Below, piece by piece: positions 25,989 to 35,131 of a DNA stretch of 64,000 bases. A program made the translations under genes and the position numbers. The notes under the pieces were generated by a model. The model made no database searches. It was not told the origin of the DNA and worked only from the letters and a program-made list of their open reading frames with translations. This stretch comes from Elizabethkingia argenteiflava (lineage in GTDB: Bacteria; Bacteroidota; Bacteroidia; Flavobacteriales; Weeksellaceae), in assembly GCF_009904105.1 (NCBI RefSeq), contig NZ_JAAABJ010000641.1, positions 1 through 64,000 on the forward strand, read 5' to 3'. The first letter of the stretch is position 1, and each line of letters begins with the position of its first letter.

Positions 25989-27242
25989 ATGACAAGATAT
26001 AGCGCTTTCTTTTTGGTTTTACTGGTTGCAAATTGTATAGCTTGTAAAAGCGATCACCGACGCATACAGTCTAAAAAAGGAGATGGACAGAGTATCGAGA
26101 CACTCCCCAATTATAGTAATGTTGATTTGAGTAAAGTCTTTACACCTCAAGATTCAAGAATAGAAAATAAACCAGCGATTATACAAGCCATAGATGAGTA
26201 TTATCGATACGTATGGGAGCGTGGAAATCTCAGTGGAGGGATTTTAGTAGCTAAAGGAGATGAGATTTTATATGAAAAGTACAGAGGAATTGCACGAGAA
26301 GATACTGCACTACCTATAGAGAAAAATGTGGGCTTACACGTAGCTTCTGTAAGTAAACCCATTACGGCTATGGCGGTTATGAAACTAATAGAAGCCGGCA
26401 GATTGAAGCTTGATCAGCCCCTGAGCTCCTTATTTCGAGGTTTTCCTTATCCAGATATCACTGTTGAAATGCTTCTTAAACAACGTAGTGGTTTACCTAA
26501 ATATGAACATTTCTTAGAAAAGGCTCAAGTTTCCAGAGAGCATTATATAACCAATCGCTTTATATTAGATTTTATTATAAAAAATAAGCCAGAATTAGCG
26601 CGAAAGCCCAATACAGGTTTTATGTATTGTAATACCAATTATGCTTTGTTAGCATTGGTGGTGGAGAAGCTTACTCAAATGCCTTTTCCTGAGGCGATGC
26701 AGGAAATAGTTTTTAAACCTTTGAAGATGAAGCACAGTTTTATTTTTCAGCAAAAGGATATTCCTACGGCCTCACAATCTTTTTATAACAATGGAAAAAA
26801 GTATCCTTTGGATTATTTAGATCTCGTCTATGGAGATAAGAATGTTTATACCACACCACGTGATCTCTATAAATTTTCTAAAGCCTTATTTTCTAAAGAT
26901 TTTTTAACACCCCCTCTTAAAAATCTTATCTTTCAAGCTTACTCGAATGAAAAATCCGGGGTTAATAATTATGGTATAGGCTTCAGAATGAAGCAATTTG
27001 TTAATGGAGAGACATTGACTTACCATAACGGATGGTGGCATGGCTCCAACGCGGTATTTGTACACTTGCTAAAATCTAAAACCACTATCATTGCTATTGG
27101 CAATAAGTATTCTCCTCGTGTTTATTCCACAGTGGCTTTATCTTGTTTATTTGAAGATTTTCCGATTGAAAAAGAGATTCTTTATAGAGAGCTCGCGAGA
27201 ATCCCCTCGGCAATGAGAAACCTTTCTTATGTGAGCGAATAA
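25989..27242 (+). CDS. Serine hydrolase of the beta-lactamase/class C family, lipoprotein
   Basis: 417 residues. The N-terminus looks like a lipoprotein signal (LVANCIACKS). The serine nucleophile motif is SVSK at 120-123, the YxN motif is in YCNTNYALLA, and HNGWWHG serves as the KTG equivalent. Likely acts on peptidoglycan peptides or esters in the cell envelope; it is not a typical antibiotic-degrading AmpC by context. The following gene has its own promoter. Confidence 0.88.
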   Translation: MTRYSAFFLVLLVANCIACKSDHRRIQSKKGDGQSIETLPNYSNVDLSKVFTPQDSRIENKPAIIQAIDEYYRYVWERGNLSGGILVAKGDEILYEKYRGIAREDTALPIEKNVGLHVASVSKPITAMAVMKLIEAGRLKLDQPLSSLFRGFPYPDITVEMLLKQRSGLPKYEHFLEKAQVSREHYITNRFILDFIIKNKPELARKPNTGFMYCNTNYALLALVVEKLTQMPFPEAMQEIVFKPLKMKHSFIFQQKDIPTASQSFYNNGKKYPLDYLDLVYGDKNVYTTPRDLYKFSKALFSKDFLTPPLKNLIFQAYSNEKSGVNNYGIGFRMKQFVNGETLTYHNGWWHGSNAVFVHLLKSKTTIIAIGNKYSPRVYSTVALSCLFEDFPIEKEILYRELARIPSAMRNLSYVSE

Positions 27243-27250
27243 AAATTCGT

Positions 27251-27258
27251 TAAATTTG
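27251..27258 (+). promoter_or_regulatory. -7 box immediately before the Ig-like lipoprotein gene
   Basis: TAAATTTG, 5 nt before the ATG at 27264, implying a leaderless mRNA. No good -33 TTTG is seen. Confidence 0.5.
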
Positions 27259-27263
27259 CCCCT

Positions 27264-29072
27264 ATGAGAAATCTCTTCTTTTTGTGGTGTATGCTCCTGA
27301 TGTTTTCCTGTGCTAGAGTAGGAGAGCCTGAGGGTGGCAAAATGGATAAAACACCCCCTCGAGTATTATCATCAAAGCCAGATTCTATGGCTACAAATGT
27401 GCCAACCAGCCTAAAGGAGTTAAGAATTAATTTCGATGAATATATAATATTAAAAGATGCTGCTAAACAGCTCATCATCTCTCCCCCTATAAAAAAAATA
27501 AAGAAGACCATTCCCTCTTCTATGGCCAATAAATATATCTTGATACAATGGGAAGACACTCTTAAGGCCAATACCACCTATAGCTTTAATTTTGGGAACA
27601 GTATTGCCGATAATAACGAAGGGAATATACTCCCCTATTATAATTTTGTTTTTTCAACTGGGGAAAAGATTGATAGTTTGTATGTCAGTGGTTATGTCGA
27701 CGATATCTTAAAACCAAAAAATAAAAATAAAGAACTTGCAAGTAATGAGAATACTAAGCCTACTGTGGTAGGTCTATATCAAAAAGGAGTAAAGGATTAC
27801 CGGGAAAAGCCTTATTATATTGGGCAGGTGGATGCTGATGGTTATTTTGAGCTGACCTATCTTGCGGCGGGAGATTATAACCTTATCGCTTTTCAGGATG
27901 ATAATATGAACAATATTTATGATCCTGGAAAAGAGAAAATTGCTTTTTTATCAGAGCCCTTGCATCTGGATCAAAACATGAAAGGCTTACGTTTGCTGCT
28001 CTCCTCTCCCAAGAAGAAATTTAGATATGTAGAGGCAAAAATGATCCCCGGCGGGGTAAACCTGATCTTTGAGGGAAAACCAGACAGTCTCCAGCTTCAT
28101 ACCTTGGGGAATACCCTTTCGGATTATAAAATAAGACATAAACCTAAATCGGACTCTGCCTTTATCTGGATAAACCCTAAAGCGGAAAAACTTACAGAAA
28201 TTGCATTTAACTTTAGGTTCTCGTATTATAATGCTGAAAAAAAGAAAATTGATACCACCTCTACTTACTATAAGGTGAATCCAAAGGATGAACTAGTGTT
28301 AAGTAATCGATCAGGATCTGTTCTTCCACCAGAGAGCGGACTAAGGTTGGGAGCGAATATGGCATTAGACAATGTGGATTTTAGCCAGTGGAAACTTACG
28401 ACCGATAGTATCACATCTGTGCCCTTTCAAGCAAGAGTCTTAGAGGGTAATCCTTTTGATATTCAGGTTGATGCGTCTTTTATGGCAGGTAAAAAATATA
28501 GCCTTAGAGTCCCTAAAGAGAGTGTTTCTTCTTTTTATTATAAAAATTCCAAGCCTATTATTTTTAATTTTGGAATAGGCAAAAATGAGGATTACGGAGC
28601 GTTGACGTTCAAGTTGAAAAATGCACCTCAAGCCCCCTTCTGGTTTCAGTTGCTAAATGACAATTTTGAGGTGGTTAATCAACAAAAAGTAGAAGGTAAA
28701 ACCGAAATCAAAATCAATCATCTCCAGCCTCAGACTTATTCCGTTAGAATACTAGTGGATAACAATAGAAATGGAGTGTGGGATGGCGCTGATTTTGAAA
28801 CCCATACACAACCTGAAGAGGCATACCTTTATAGAAAGAAAATGGCGGTGAGGCCCCTTTGGAATTTAACTGAAGATTGGGATTTAAAAGATACTTCTCC
28901 TCCCTCAACACAGGAAGAACAGGACGAGAATTTAATGCCTTCAGGAAGTGGAATCAGGAGTATAGAAGATCACATGAAGGAAAAATCAGACGAAGGAAAA
29001 TCAAAAGAAGTCGATAAAAAAGAGCAACAGAATAGGTGGCAAAGAGGGCAAAATCAGGGCTTTACAAACTAG
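27264..29072 (+). CDS. Ig-like (SbsA-type) domain lipoprotein
   Basis: 602 residues. A lipoprotein signal ends in LMFSC with Cys16 as the lipidation site. An N-terminal SbsA/Big-type Ig-like domain spans about 30-130 (TPPRVLSSKPDSMATNVPT ... TYSFNFGNSIADNNEG). The rest is beta-rich with a Lys/Glu/Gln-rich C-terminal tail. This architecture is common as a single conserved lipoprotein in Flavobacteriia; its function is unknown. The heme-binding gene starts 4 nt after the stop. Confidence 0.85.
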   Translation: MRNLFFLWCMLLMFSCARVGEPEGGKMDKTPPRVLSSKPDSMATNVPTSLKELRINFDEYIILKDAAKQLIISPPIKKIKKTIPSSMANKYILIQWEDTLKANTTYSFNFGNSIADNNEGNILPYYNFVFSTGEKIDSLYVSGYVDDILKPKNKNKELASNENTKPTVVGLYQKGVKDYREKPYYIGQVDADGYFELTYLAAGDYNLIAFQDDNMNNIYDPGKEKIAFLSEPLHLDQNMKGLRLLLSSPKKKFRYVEAKMIPGGVNLIFEGKPDSLQLHTLGNTLSDYKIRHKPKSDSAFIWINPKAEKLTEIAFNFRFSYYNAEKKKIDTTSTYYKVNPKDELVLSNRSGSVLPPESGLRLGANMALDNVDFSQWKLTTDSITSVPFQARVLEGNPFDIQVDASFMAGKKYSLRVPKESVSSFYYKNSKPIIFNFGIGKNEDYGALTFKLKNAPQAPFWFQLLNDNFEVVNQQKVEGKTEIKINHLQPQTYSVRILVDNNRNGVWDGADFETHTQPEEAYLYRKKMAVRPLWNLTEDWDLKDTSPPSTQEEQDENLMPSGSGIRSIEDHMKEKSDEGKSKEVDKKEQQNRWQRGQNQGFTN

Positions 29073-29076
29073 GTTT

Positions 29077-29586
29077 ATGTTAAAAAAGATCCTTTTATGG
29101 AGTGTATTGGTTTTTGCGCTCATTCAGTTAATTCCTGTGGACAGGAAGCCAAAGCCTATAGATCGAAAAAATAATTTTGCGGATATACAAAAAACGCCAA
29201 TACATATTGCAAGTATTTTACGCAAGGCTTGCTACGATTGTCATTCAAATGAAACACAATACCCTTGGTATGCTTATGTGGCTCCCATATCCTGGACGGT
29301 CAAGGATCATGTTAACGAAGGAAGAGCGAGATTGAATTATTCTGAATGGTATGGCTATAATGAAGATCAGAAAAAGGGTATTTTGCAGAAGTCGATATCT
29401 ACTTTGCAACAGCGAACAATGCCTATGGCTGCTTATATGATTAAGCATCCCGAGGCTAACCTTACCCTTACGGATCGAAACTTATTGATTCAATATTTTA
29501 AATACTTACTGGATGCAAAAAAGCAAGATGGTATGCAGAATGTAGAACATTTTATACATGAAGTCCAGGGCTCAATAAAAAAATAA
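29077..29586 (+). CDS. Heme-binding domain protein (cytochrome c-like CxxCH)
   Basis: 169 residues with an N-terminal signal/anchor helix. The heme attachment motif CYDCH is at 52-56 in the typical context CYDCHSNETQYPWYAYVAP, and PMAAY(M) may supply the distal Met. Matches the Haem_bd family, exported and anchored to the inner membrane. Cotranscribed with the Ig-like lipoprotein gene. Confidence 0.88.
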   Translation: MLKKILLWSVLVFALIQLIPVDRKPKPIDRKNNFADIQKTPIHIASILRKACYDCHSNETQYPWYAYVAPISWTVKDHVNEGRARLNYSEWYGYNEDQKKGILQKSISTLQQRTMPMAAYMIKHPEANLTLTDRNLLIQYFKYLLDAKKQDGMQNVEHFIHEVQGSIKK

Positions 29587-29607
29587 AAAGCCCTAGCTAG
29601 GGCTTTT
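29586..29607. terminator. Bidirectional terminator between convergent genes
   Basis: A perfect 22-bp palindrome (AAAAGCCCTAG/CTAGGGCTTTT) lying between the converging heme-binding and NUDIX genes; each strand ends in a short T-run. Confidence 0.85.
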
Positions 29608-29636
29608 ATTGGTTTTGCTTAAGAATAAGCCTTATT

Positions 29637-30146
29637 CTATGCGGTTAGGTATTTTTCGAAAAATTGCCTTTGAGAGCTAAAGGCAAGCTCTTCTAATTTA
29701 ATATGGTATTTGTTTATCCATAGGGCTTCTGCGATTTCCTCTTCTTCCAAAATAATATCAAATTTGTCTCGCACTTCATATTCAAAGAAAAGATCCATGG
29801 TATGGTATACAATACCTTTGAAAGGATAAGTATTCGGAATACTACAGATATATTTCAATCTGCCTTCATCGATTTGTACTTGTAACTCTTCAAATAATTC
29901 ACGTTTACAGGCCTGTTCTGCTGTTTCTTCAAAGTCTATAAATCCGCCAGCTAGATCCAGCTTCCCCATCTCGGGGTTTTGGTTTCTGCGTGTCAGCAAA
30001 ATATCGTTTTCATGTTTAATAATTACAGCTACAGCAGCAGCTGTATTATTATAAAAAATAAATTTACACGCGGAGCAATACATTTTTTGTCCATTAAAGG
30101 ATAAATACTCTTGTGCGCAGCACGGGCAGAAACGTAGATCTAGCAT
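29637..30146 (-). CDS. NUDIX hydrolase with N-terminal zinc ribbon
   Basis: 169 residues. A zinc ribbon (Cys7, Cys10, Cys24, Cys27) precedes the NUDIX fold; the NUDIX box runs from Gly67 to Glu87 (GGFIDFEET...RELFEEL). This resembles the NudC-like layout but without the long NudC N-terminal domain, so the substrate (nucleotide diphosphate derivative) is open. It starts 8 nt after xerD and is the last gene of that operon. Confidence 0.88.
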   Translation of the reverse strand: MLDLRFCPCCAQEYLSFNGQKMYCSACKFIFYNNTAAAVAVIIKHENDILLTRRNQNPEMGKLDLAGGFIDFEETAEQACKRELFEELQVQIDEGRLKYICSIPNTYPFKGIVYHTMDLFFEYEVRDKFDIILEEEEIAEALWINKYHIKLEELAFSSQRQFFEKYLTA

Positions 30147-30154
30147 ATTTTTAT

Positions 30155-31084
30155 TTATTGTTTAGCATATTTACGACTCCGAGGGTGAAAATCAATAATG
30201 GCCGATCGCAAGTGGTCAGTATCCAAGTGGGTATAGACCTGTGTAGTGGTTATACTGGAATGACCTAACAGTTCTTGAATAAATCTAAGATCAGCACCAT
30301 TTTGAAGGAGATGAGTAGCAAAAGAATGTCGGAATGTATGTGGAGAGATACTTTTATAAATTCCAGCTTTCTCAGCTAATTCCTTTATCATAATAAATAC
30401 CATTACCCTCGATAGGGGCTTACCCCGGCTGTTCAGGAAAACCACATCCGAACATTTTGGAGCAATTTTCATAAGATTTCTTACATGGGTAATATAGTTG
30501 TGAAGTACATTTTGGGTGTAAGTAGCCAAAGGAACCAATCTGATTTTTTTGCCTTTACCTTCCACCCGAATATAGGATTCTTTAAAATTAATGTCGGAGA
30601 GCTTAAGATCAATCAGCTCCGATACACGTAGTCCACAGCCATATAGGATCTCAATCATACAAAAGTTTCTTTGTCCGATTGTAGTGGTCTGGTCAATGAC
30701 AGAAATAAGTTTTTCTACATCTTCAAAACTAAGCGTGTCGGGAAGATATAGACCTAATTTCGGTCCTTCTAACAATGATGTAGGATTCTCCGTGATCATT
30801 TCTTCTTCAATAAGATACTTATAAAAAGCCTTTGTAGAGGATACCCATCGAGCTTGAGTTCTTTCGCTAATCCCTTGCTTAGACTGGTGTTGAATAAAGT
30901 CTAACAGATGATCATAACTAATAGCTTCTGGAGGGGTACCCTGTAAAAACTCCTGAGCGAAATCCGCCAGTTTTTTTAGATCCCTTATATAGGCATCTAA
31001 AGTATTACTGGAAAAATTTTTCTCAAATTTTAAATATTCTGCAAAGTTTTTAATCTGTGTATCCCAATTTTTTTTTTCATTCAT
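30155..31084 (-). CDS. xerD: Site-specific tyrosine recombinase XerD
   Basis: 309 residues, standard length. A SAM-like N-terminal core-binding domain (5-95) is followed by the catalytic domain with Arg in GLRVSEL near 151, Lys in GKGKKIRL, HTFRHSF near 250, GHSS and the nucleophile Tyr near 285 in QVYTHLD. It resolves chromosome dimers at dif with XerC. The sequence and setting fit the housekeeping enzyme rather than a phage integrase. Confidence 0.92.
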   Translation of the reverse strand: MNEKKNWDTQIKNFAEYLKFEKNFSSNTLDAYIRDLKKLADFAQEFLQGTPPEAISYDHLLDFIQHQSKQGISERTQARWVSSTKAFYKYLIEEEMITENPTSLLEGPKLGLYLPDTLSFEDVEKLISVIDQTTTIGQRNFCMIEILYGCGLRVSELIDLKLSDINFKESYIRVEGKGKKIRLVPLATYTQNVLHNYITHVRNLMKIAPKCSDVVFLNSRGKPLSRVMVFIMIKELAEKAGIYKSISPHTFRHSFATHLLQNGADLRFIQELLGHSSITTTQVYTHLDTDHLRSAIIDFHPRSRKYAKQ

Positions 31085-31111
31085 GTGTGTGTGTTTTTTG
31101 TTTAAAGTTGT

Positions 31112-31543
31112 TTATTCTAGTTTTGTTTCATGTATCTGTATTATTTCGATTCCTGCTTCTTTTAAAAAATTAAGTCCTTCGTGATCGGAATAGTCGCGGA
31201 TGTAGACCAAACGCTTTATACCCGATTGATGTATTAGTTTACTACATTCCTTACAAGGGGATAGCGTTAAATATAACGTAGCGCCCTGACAGGTTTGTGT
31301 AGAGTTTGCCAGTTTTAGAATAGCATTGGCTTCTGCGTGCAAAACATACCAGTGTGTTTTCCCGTCTTCATCCTCGCAGCAGTTTTTAAAACCAGAAGGT
31401 GTACCATTATAGCCATCAGAGATAATAGTTCGGTTATTCACGATCAGAGCACCCACTTGTTTTCTCTTGCAGTAGGATAATTTTGCCCATTCTTTGGCCA
31501 TACGCAGATAGGCGATATCAAACTTGGTAATCTCTTTACTCAT
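31112..31543 (-). CDS. dCMP deaminase family protein
   Basis: 143 residues. Zinc ligands and catalytic Glu in HAEANAIL, and PCKEC as the second zinc motif. It converts dCMP to dUMP for thymidylate synthesis. The ATG overlaps the stop of the enoyl-CoA hydratase gene by 4 nt. Confidence 0.93.
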   Translation of the reverse strand: MSKEITKFDIAYLRMAKEWAKLSYCKRKQVGALIVNNRTIISDGYNGTPSGFKNCCEDEDGKTHWYVLHAEANAILKLANSTQTCQGATLYLTLSPCKECSKLIHQSGIKRLVYIRDYSDHEGLNFLKEAGIEIIQIHETKLE

Positions 31544-32310
31544 GAGAAGTTGGGTTTTCTTTTCTCTAAAAATGCGGCGACTCCCTCTTTTTTATCCTCC
31601 AGTTCAAATAATTGAGCAAACGATTTTATTTCCGTTTCAAATCCATTTTTAGTATCCGAAGCATTTACGGATTGAATCGCTTTGCTTATAGCAAGCGGCG
31701 AATTTTTAGCAATTATCGATGCCAATTCTTTTGTTTTATTCATCAGTTCTGATAGGGGAAATATCTCATTCACTAGGCCTATTTCTTTAGCTTTTTGTGC
31801 AGAAATCATTTTGGCCGATAAAATGATTTCGTTGGCTAAACCTTTGCCCACCAATTTGGGCAGACGTTGGGTTCCTCCGTAGCCTGGAATAAGACCCAAG
31901 GTAACTTCTGGTAGGCCTAGCTTCGAGGTTTCGGATGCGTAACGAATATGACAGGCCAAGGCCAATTCGAGACCGCCCCCTAAAGCAAAACCGTTGATTG
32001 CAGCAATCACAGGTTTCTTTAGATTTTCTATTTTGTCAAAAACGAGTGTATGTCCTCTTTTTGCCATCTCCTCGCCCTGCGGTGCTTTATAATCTGCAAA
32101 CTCTTTGATGTCTGCACCAGCGACAAAGGCTTTATCACCACTTCCTGTGATGATGATCACCTTAACATCGGCATTTTCTTCTGCTTCAGAAATAGCTTTG
32201 TTGATATCCAACAAGGTCTGACTATTAAGAGCATTTAAACTCTTGGGTCTGTTGATTTCTATAATCAGAATTTCGCTTTCTCTATTTATCTTAACGTTAC
32301 TATCTATCAT
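31540..32310 (-). CDS. Enoyl-CoA hydratase/isomerase family protein
   Basis: 256 residues of the crotonase fold. The oxyanion-hole segments AGADIKEF and NGFALGGGLELALACH are visible, and the catalytic Glu lies in LPEVTLGLIPGYGGTQRL. It hydrates trans-2-enoyl-CoA in fatty acid or amino acid breakdown. First gene of a four-gene minus-strand operon with dCMP deaminase, xerD and the NUDIX gene; these do not form an obvious pathway. Confidence 0.92.
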   Translation of the reverse strand: MIDSNVKINRESEILIIEINRPKSLNALNSQTLLDINKAISEAEENADVKVIIITGSGDKAFVAGADIKEFADYKAPQGEEMAKRGHTLVFDKIENLKKPVIAAINGFALGGGLELALACHIRYASETSKLGLPEVTLGLIPGYGGTQRLPKLVGKGLANEIILSAKMISAQKAKEIGLVNEIFPLSELMNKTKELASIIAKNSPLAISKAIQSVNASDTKNGFETEIKSFAQLFELEDKKEGVAAFLEKRKPNFS

Positions 32311-32343
32311 GTCTTACAAAATTTCTTTTTATTAAAACAGAAA

Positions 32344-32351
32344 CAAAAATA
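32344..32351 (-). promoter_or_regulatory. -7 promoter box of the enoyl-CoA hydratase operon
   Basis: TATTTTTG on the minus strand, perfect TAnnTTTG, giving a leader of about 30 nt. Confidence 0.5.
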
Positions 32352-32387
32352 ATATTTAAAGTTTTATTAAAATATTAATAAATATAA

Positions 32388-32421
32388 TAAAAAAAACCAA
32401 ACTACAAAATCGAGTTTGGTT
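32388..32421 (-). terminator. Rho-independent terminator of catalase
   Basis: AACCAAACT (32395-32403) pairs with AGTTTGGTT (32413-32421) around a 9-nt loop; on the minus strand it is followed by a run of T. Confidence 0.9.
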
Positions 32422-32444
32422 GGTCTCTGCACAATCCAATTCTT

Positions 32445-33938
32445 TTACTGAATGGAATGTTGCATCTGATTCGAATCTATAGTAACGCCTAAGCCTTTTG
32501 CAATTCTTATTCCAAGATCAATATTTGCTCTAAAAAAGTGGCAAAGTTGTCGGTTAATAATCAGATCTTTCTTTTCACCTTTTATTCCTTTCATATGCTC
32601 CACAATATTGTGAACCAAGTGGGTTTTCTGTTCATCGTCCATCACTTTAGCATATAAAATACCGGGTTGAGTGTAATGGTCATTATCGTCTTCATTTCTA
32701 TTGAAATAAGCGACGTGGGCACTGTTGAGTTCTTCTTCAAACGGTTTATAATCCTGTTCGGCTTCTATATTGTCAAAGCTATTCGGATAATAATTAGGAG
32801 AGTCGCCACTATTAGCCCCCATCCGCATATAGCCATCTCTCTGATAATTGTTGACCTCATAAGGACACGCATTTACAGGGAGCTGGTGAGCGTTAACACC
32901 CACACGATAACGATGGGCATCGGCATATGAAAATAAACGTCCTTGGAGCATTTTATCCGGAGAAAAACTGATGCCATCTATCAAATTGCTCGGAGCAAAT
33001 GTACTTTGTTCTACGTGGGCAAAATAGTTGATTGGGATTTCATTGAGCTCCAGGATGCCCACATCGATTAATTCAAAATCCTCATGTGGCCATATTTTGG
33101 TGACATCAAAAGGGTTCCAGCGGAAGTTTTTAGCTTGTTCCTCCGTCATAACTTGGATTTGCATTGTCCATTTCGGAAATTCTCCCTTATCTATGGCATT
33201 TACTAAATCCTCTTGAGAGAAATCCGGATTTACACCTTTCATTTCAATAGATTCTTCAAGGGTAAAGTTTTTAATGCCTTGTTGTGTTTTAAAGTGAAAC
33301 TTTACCCAGGATCTTTCATTTTGGTCATTAATCATGGCGAAGGTGTGAGAACCATACCCGTTCATATGCCTGTAACCATAAGGTGTTCCCCGGTCGGACA
33401 TCAGAATTAATACCTGATGAAGCGATTCCGGATTGAGCGACCAATAATCCCACATGACAGTGTGATCTTTAAGATTGGTTCTGGGCAATCTTTTTTGAGT
33501 ATGAATAAAGTCCGGAAATTTTTTGGCATCTTTAATAAAAAAAACCGGTGTATTATTGCCCACTAAGTCCCAATTGCCATCTTCGGTATAAAATTTTAAA
33601 GCGAAACCTCTAGGATCCCGTTCTGTATCGGCGCTGCCTTTTTCTCCTGCTACTGAGGAAAAACGAGCGAAAATCCTACACTCATTTCCTATTTTAGAAA
33701 AGAGTTTAGCGCGGGTATATTTACGAATGTCCCCCGTAACTGTGAATTTTCCATAAGCCCCAGAGCCTTTTGCGTGCACCACTCTTTCCGGTATACGCTC
33801 TCTTACAAAATGGGCCAAATTTTCCTGTAACATGAAATCCTGTAACAGAACAGGCCCCCTATGACCCACTGTTTGAGAGTCTTCATGATAGTAATAAGGT
33901 ATTCCCGCAGCATTGGTAAGTTTCTTTTTATTTTCCAT
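32445..33938 (-). CDS. katA: Catalase (monofunctional, small-subunit heme type)
   Basis: 497 residues. The active-site His is in ERVVHAKGSGAYG, Asn in DLVGNNTPVFF, and the heme-ligating Tyr in RLFSYADAHRYRVG. It breaks down hydrogen peroxide. It is divergent from oxyR, with a 9-bp inverted repeat between them. No N-terminal signal is seen, so it is cytoplasmic. Confidence 0.96.
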   Translation of the reverse strand: MENKKKLTNAAGIPYYYHEDSQTVGHRGPVLLQDFMLQENLAHFVRERIPERVVHAKGSGAYGKFTVTGDIRKYTRAKLFSKIGNECRIFARFSSVAGEKGSADTERDPRGFALKFYTEDGNWDLVGNNTPVFFIKDAKKFPDFIHTQKRLPRTNLKDHTVMWDYWSLNPESLHQVLILMSDRGTPYGYRHMNGYGSHTFAMINDQNERSWVKFHFKTQQGIKNFTLEESIEMKGVNPDFSQEDLVNAIDKGEFPKWTMQIQVMTEEQAKNFRWNPFDVTKIWPHEDFELIDVGILELNEIPINYFAHVEQSTFAPSNLIDGISFSPDKMLQGRLFSYADAHRYRVGVNAHQLPVNACPYEVNNYQRDGYMRMGANSGDSPNYYPNSFDNIEAEQDYKPFEEELNSAHVAYFNRNEDDNDHYTQPGILYAKVMDDEQKTHLVHNIVEHMKGIKGEKKDLIINRQLCHFFRANIDLGIRIAKGLGVTIDSNQMQHSIQ

Positions 33939-33980
33939 AGCTGTTTTATTTTTTTAGTATTTTTTAGGATTAGTAAAATT

Positions 33981-34007
33981 AGCCATTTTCTTTTTGATAA
34001 AATGGCT
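33981..34007. promoter_or_regulatory. Inverted repeat in the katA-oxyR intergenic region
   Basis: AGCCATTTT (33981-33989) and AAAATGGCT (33999-34007) form a perfect 9-bp inverted repeat with 9-nt spacing, 43 nt upstream of katA and 31 nt upstream of oxyR. It is a candidate operator for OxyR or another peroxide regulator. Confidence 0.45.
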
Positions 34008-34038
34008 ACATTTGTTATACTTTTAATTTATATTTTCT

Positions 34039-34992
34039 ATGAATATCCAGCAACTTGAGTATTTAATTGCCGTTGATAAATACAAGCATTTTGGTAAAGC
34101 AGCTCAGGCCTGTTTTATTACGCAGCCTACCCTAAGCGCTATGATTCAGAAATTTGAAGAAGAGCTGGATATAAAAATATTTGATAGAACCAGCCATCCT
34201 ATCAGAACAACTGATGCAGGTCAACAAATTATAGGACAGGCTAAAAATGTGATTGACGATGTAATGGAGCTGCGCAATAAAGCCAATCTTCTCAAGAATA
34301 TTGTCTCAGGAAAAATTAATATAGGGGTTATTCCTACCGTATCGGCTTTTCTTCTCCCCAATGAAATTTTTGATTTCCTCAAAAAAAACCCAAAAATAGA
34401 AATGAAGGTAAAGGAAATGACCACTGAAAATGTGATTAAAGCTTTAAAGGCGGGGGAGATAGATGCAGGTATTATTTCTACACCTTACGCTGCTGCAGAT
34501 GAGTTTTTTAGTGATTTTTTATACAATGAGGAGTTACTGATTTATTCGTCTAAGAAAGATTTAAAAAAAGAAGGTGATAGTTTTATTATTCCTGAAGATA
34601 TAGATTTGGATGATGTGTGGTTGTTATCTGAAGGAAATTGTTTGAGAACACAAGTTGAGAATATCTGTAAATTAAAGGAAAATGATTTAAAGCCCTCTAA
34701 CCTAGATTTTAAAGCTTCTAGCGTTAGTACTTTGGTACAGATGGTAGACAGAGTAGGAGGTTTGACGATTATACCTGAAATGGCTGTAGATCAGCTCACA
34801 GAGGTTCAGAGAGAAAAAGTTTTGCACTTTCGCAAGCCTTATCCTAAAAGGGAAATCAGCCTGATCTATTATAAGCCTACCTACAAGCAAAAGCTTCTCG
34901 ATGAAATGACTTTTTCCATAAGGGAATCCCTAAAATACAAACTGAAATATGGAGGATCTCCTGCCGATTTTATAGGGGTGAAACCTGAATAA
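34039..34992 (+). CDS. oxyR: Hydrogen peroxide-inducible genes activator OxyR
   Basis: 317 residues, LysR family. The N-terminal helix-turn-helix (about 1-60; FGKAAQACFITQPTLSAMIQKFEEEL) is followed by the effector domain. The two redox Cys are conserved with the same spacing as E. coli Cys199/Cys208: Cys201 and Cys210 in NCLRTQVENIC. This separates it from other LysR proteins. The divergent katA is the expected target. Confidence 0.93.
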   Translation: MNIQQLEYLIAVDKYKHFGKAAQACFITQPTLSAMIQKFEEELDIKIFDRTSHPIRTTDAGQQIIGQAKNVIDDVMELRNKANLLKNIVSGKINIGVIPTVSAFLLPNEIFDFLKKNPKIEMKVKEMTTENVIKALKAGEIDAGIISTPYAAADEFFSDFLYNEELLIYSSKKDLKKEGDSFIIPEDIDLDDVWLLSEGNCLRTQVENICKLKENDLKPSNLDFKASSVSTLVQMVDRVGGLTIIPEMAVDQLTEVQREKVLHFRKPYPKREISLIYYKPTYKQKLLDEMTFSIRESLKYKLKYGGSPADFIGVKPE

Positions 34993-35059
34993 ATCCATTT
35001 TATATTATGAGGTTAAATAAAAAGCCGATATCGCTTAAGTATTTTTTAAATAAAAAATG

Positions 35060-35067
35060 TAACTTTG
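35060..35067 (+). promoter_or_regulatory. -7 promoter box of metK
   Basis: TAACTTTG, perfect TAnnTTTG, about 12 nt before the start of the SAM-II-like element, leaving a leader of about 120 nt. Confidence 0.6.
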
Positions 35068-35079
35068 CGCTAAGTGATT

Positions 35080-35131
35080 AAGAGGAAAAATTTGTGCTGA
35101 TTGCAACCTCATAAAAAAAATGCTAAAACGG
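35080..35131 (+). ncRNA. SAM-II-like riboswitch candidate in the metK leader
   Basis: GAGG (35082-35085) can pair with CCTC (35107-35110). ATTGCAA lies directly before the 3' arm, then an A-rich linker and GCTAAA (35122-35127). The same order (P1 arm, loop, UUGCA, P1 arm, A-rich, GCUAAA) is found in SAM-II (metA) riboswitches. A possible pseudoknot pairs GC..ATT (35096-35102) with AATGC (35119-35123). The U-rich motif right after the 5' arm is less typical, so this stays a candidate. Confidence 0.5.

Noticed and set aside
27227-27577. Minus-strand frame of 116 codons over the start of the Ig-like lipoprotein gene
   Set aside because: Antisense to a convincing lipoprotein with signal and lipobox; no domain or ribosome binding site.
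30155-31084. Tyrosine recombinase as a sign of a mobile element
   Set aside because: Length and motifs fit housekeeping XerD; there are no att-like repeats, phage or conjugation genes around it.
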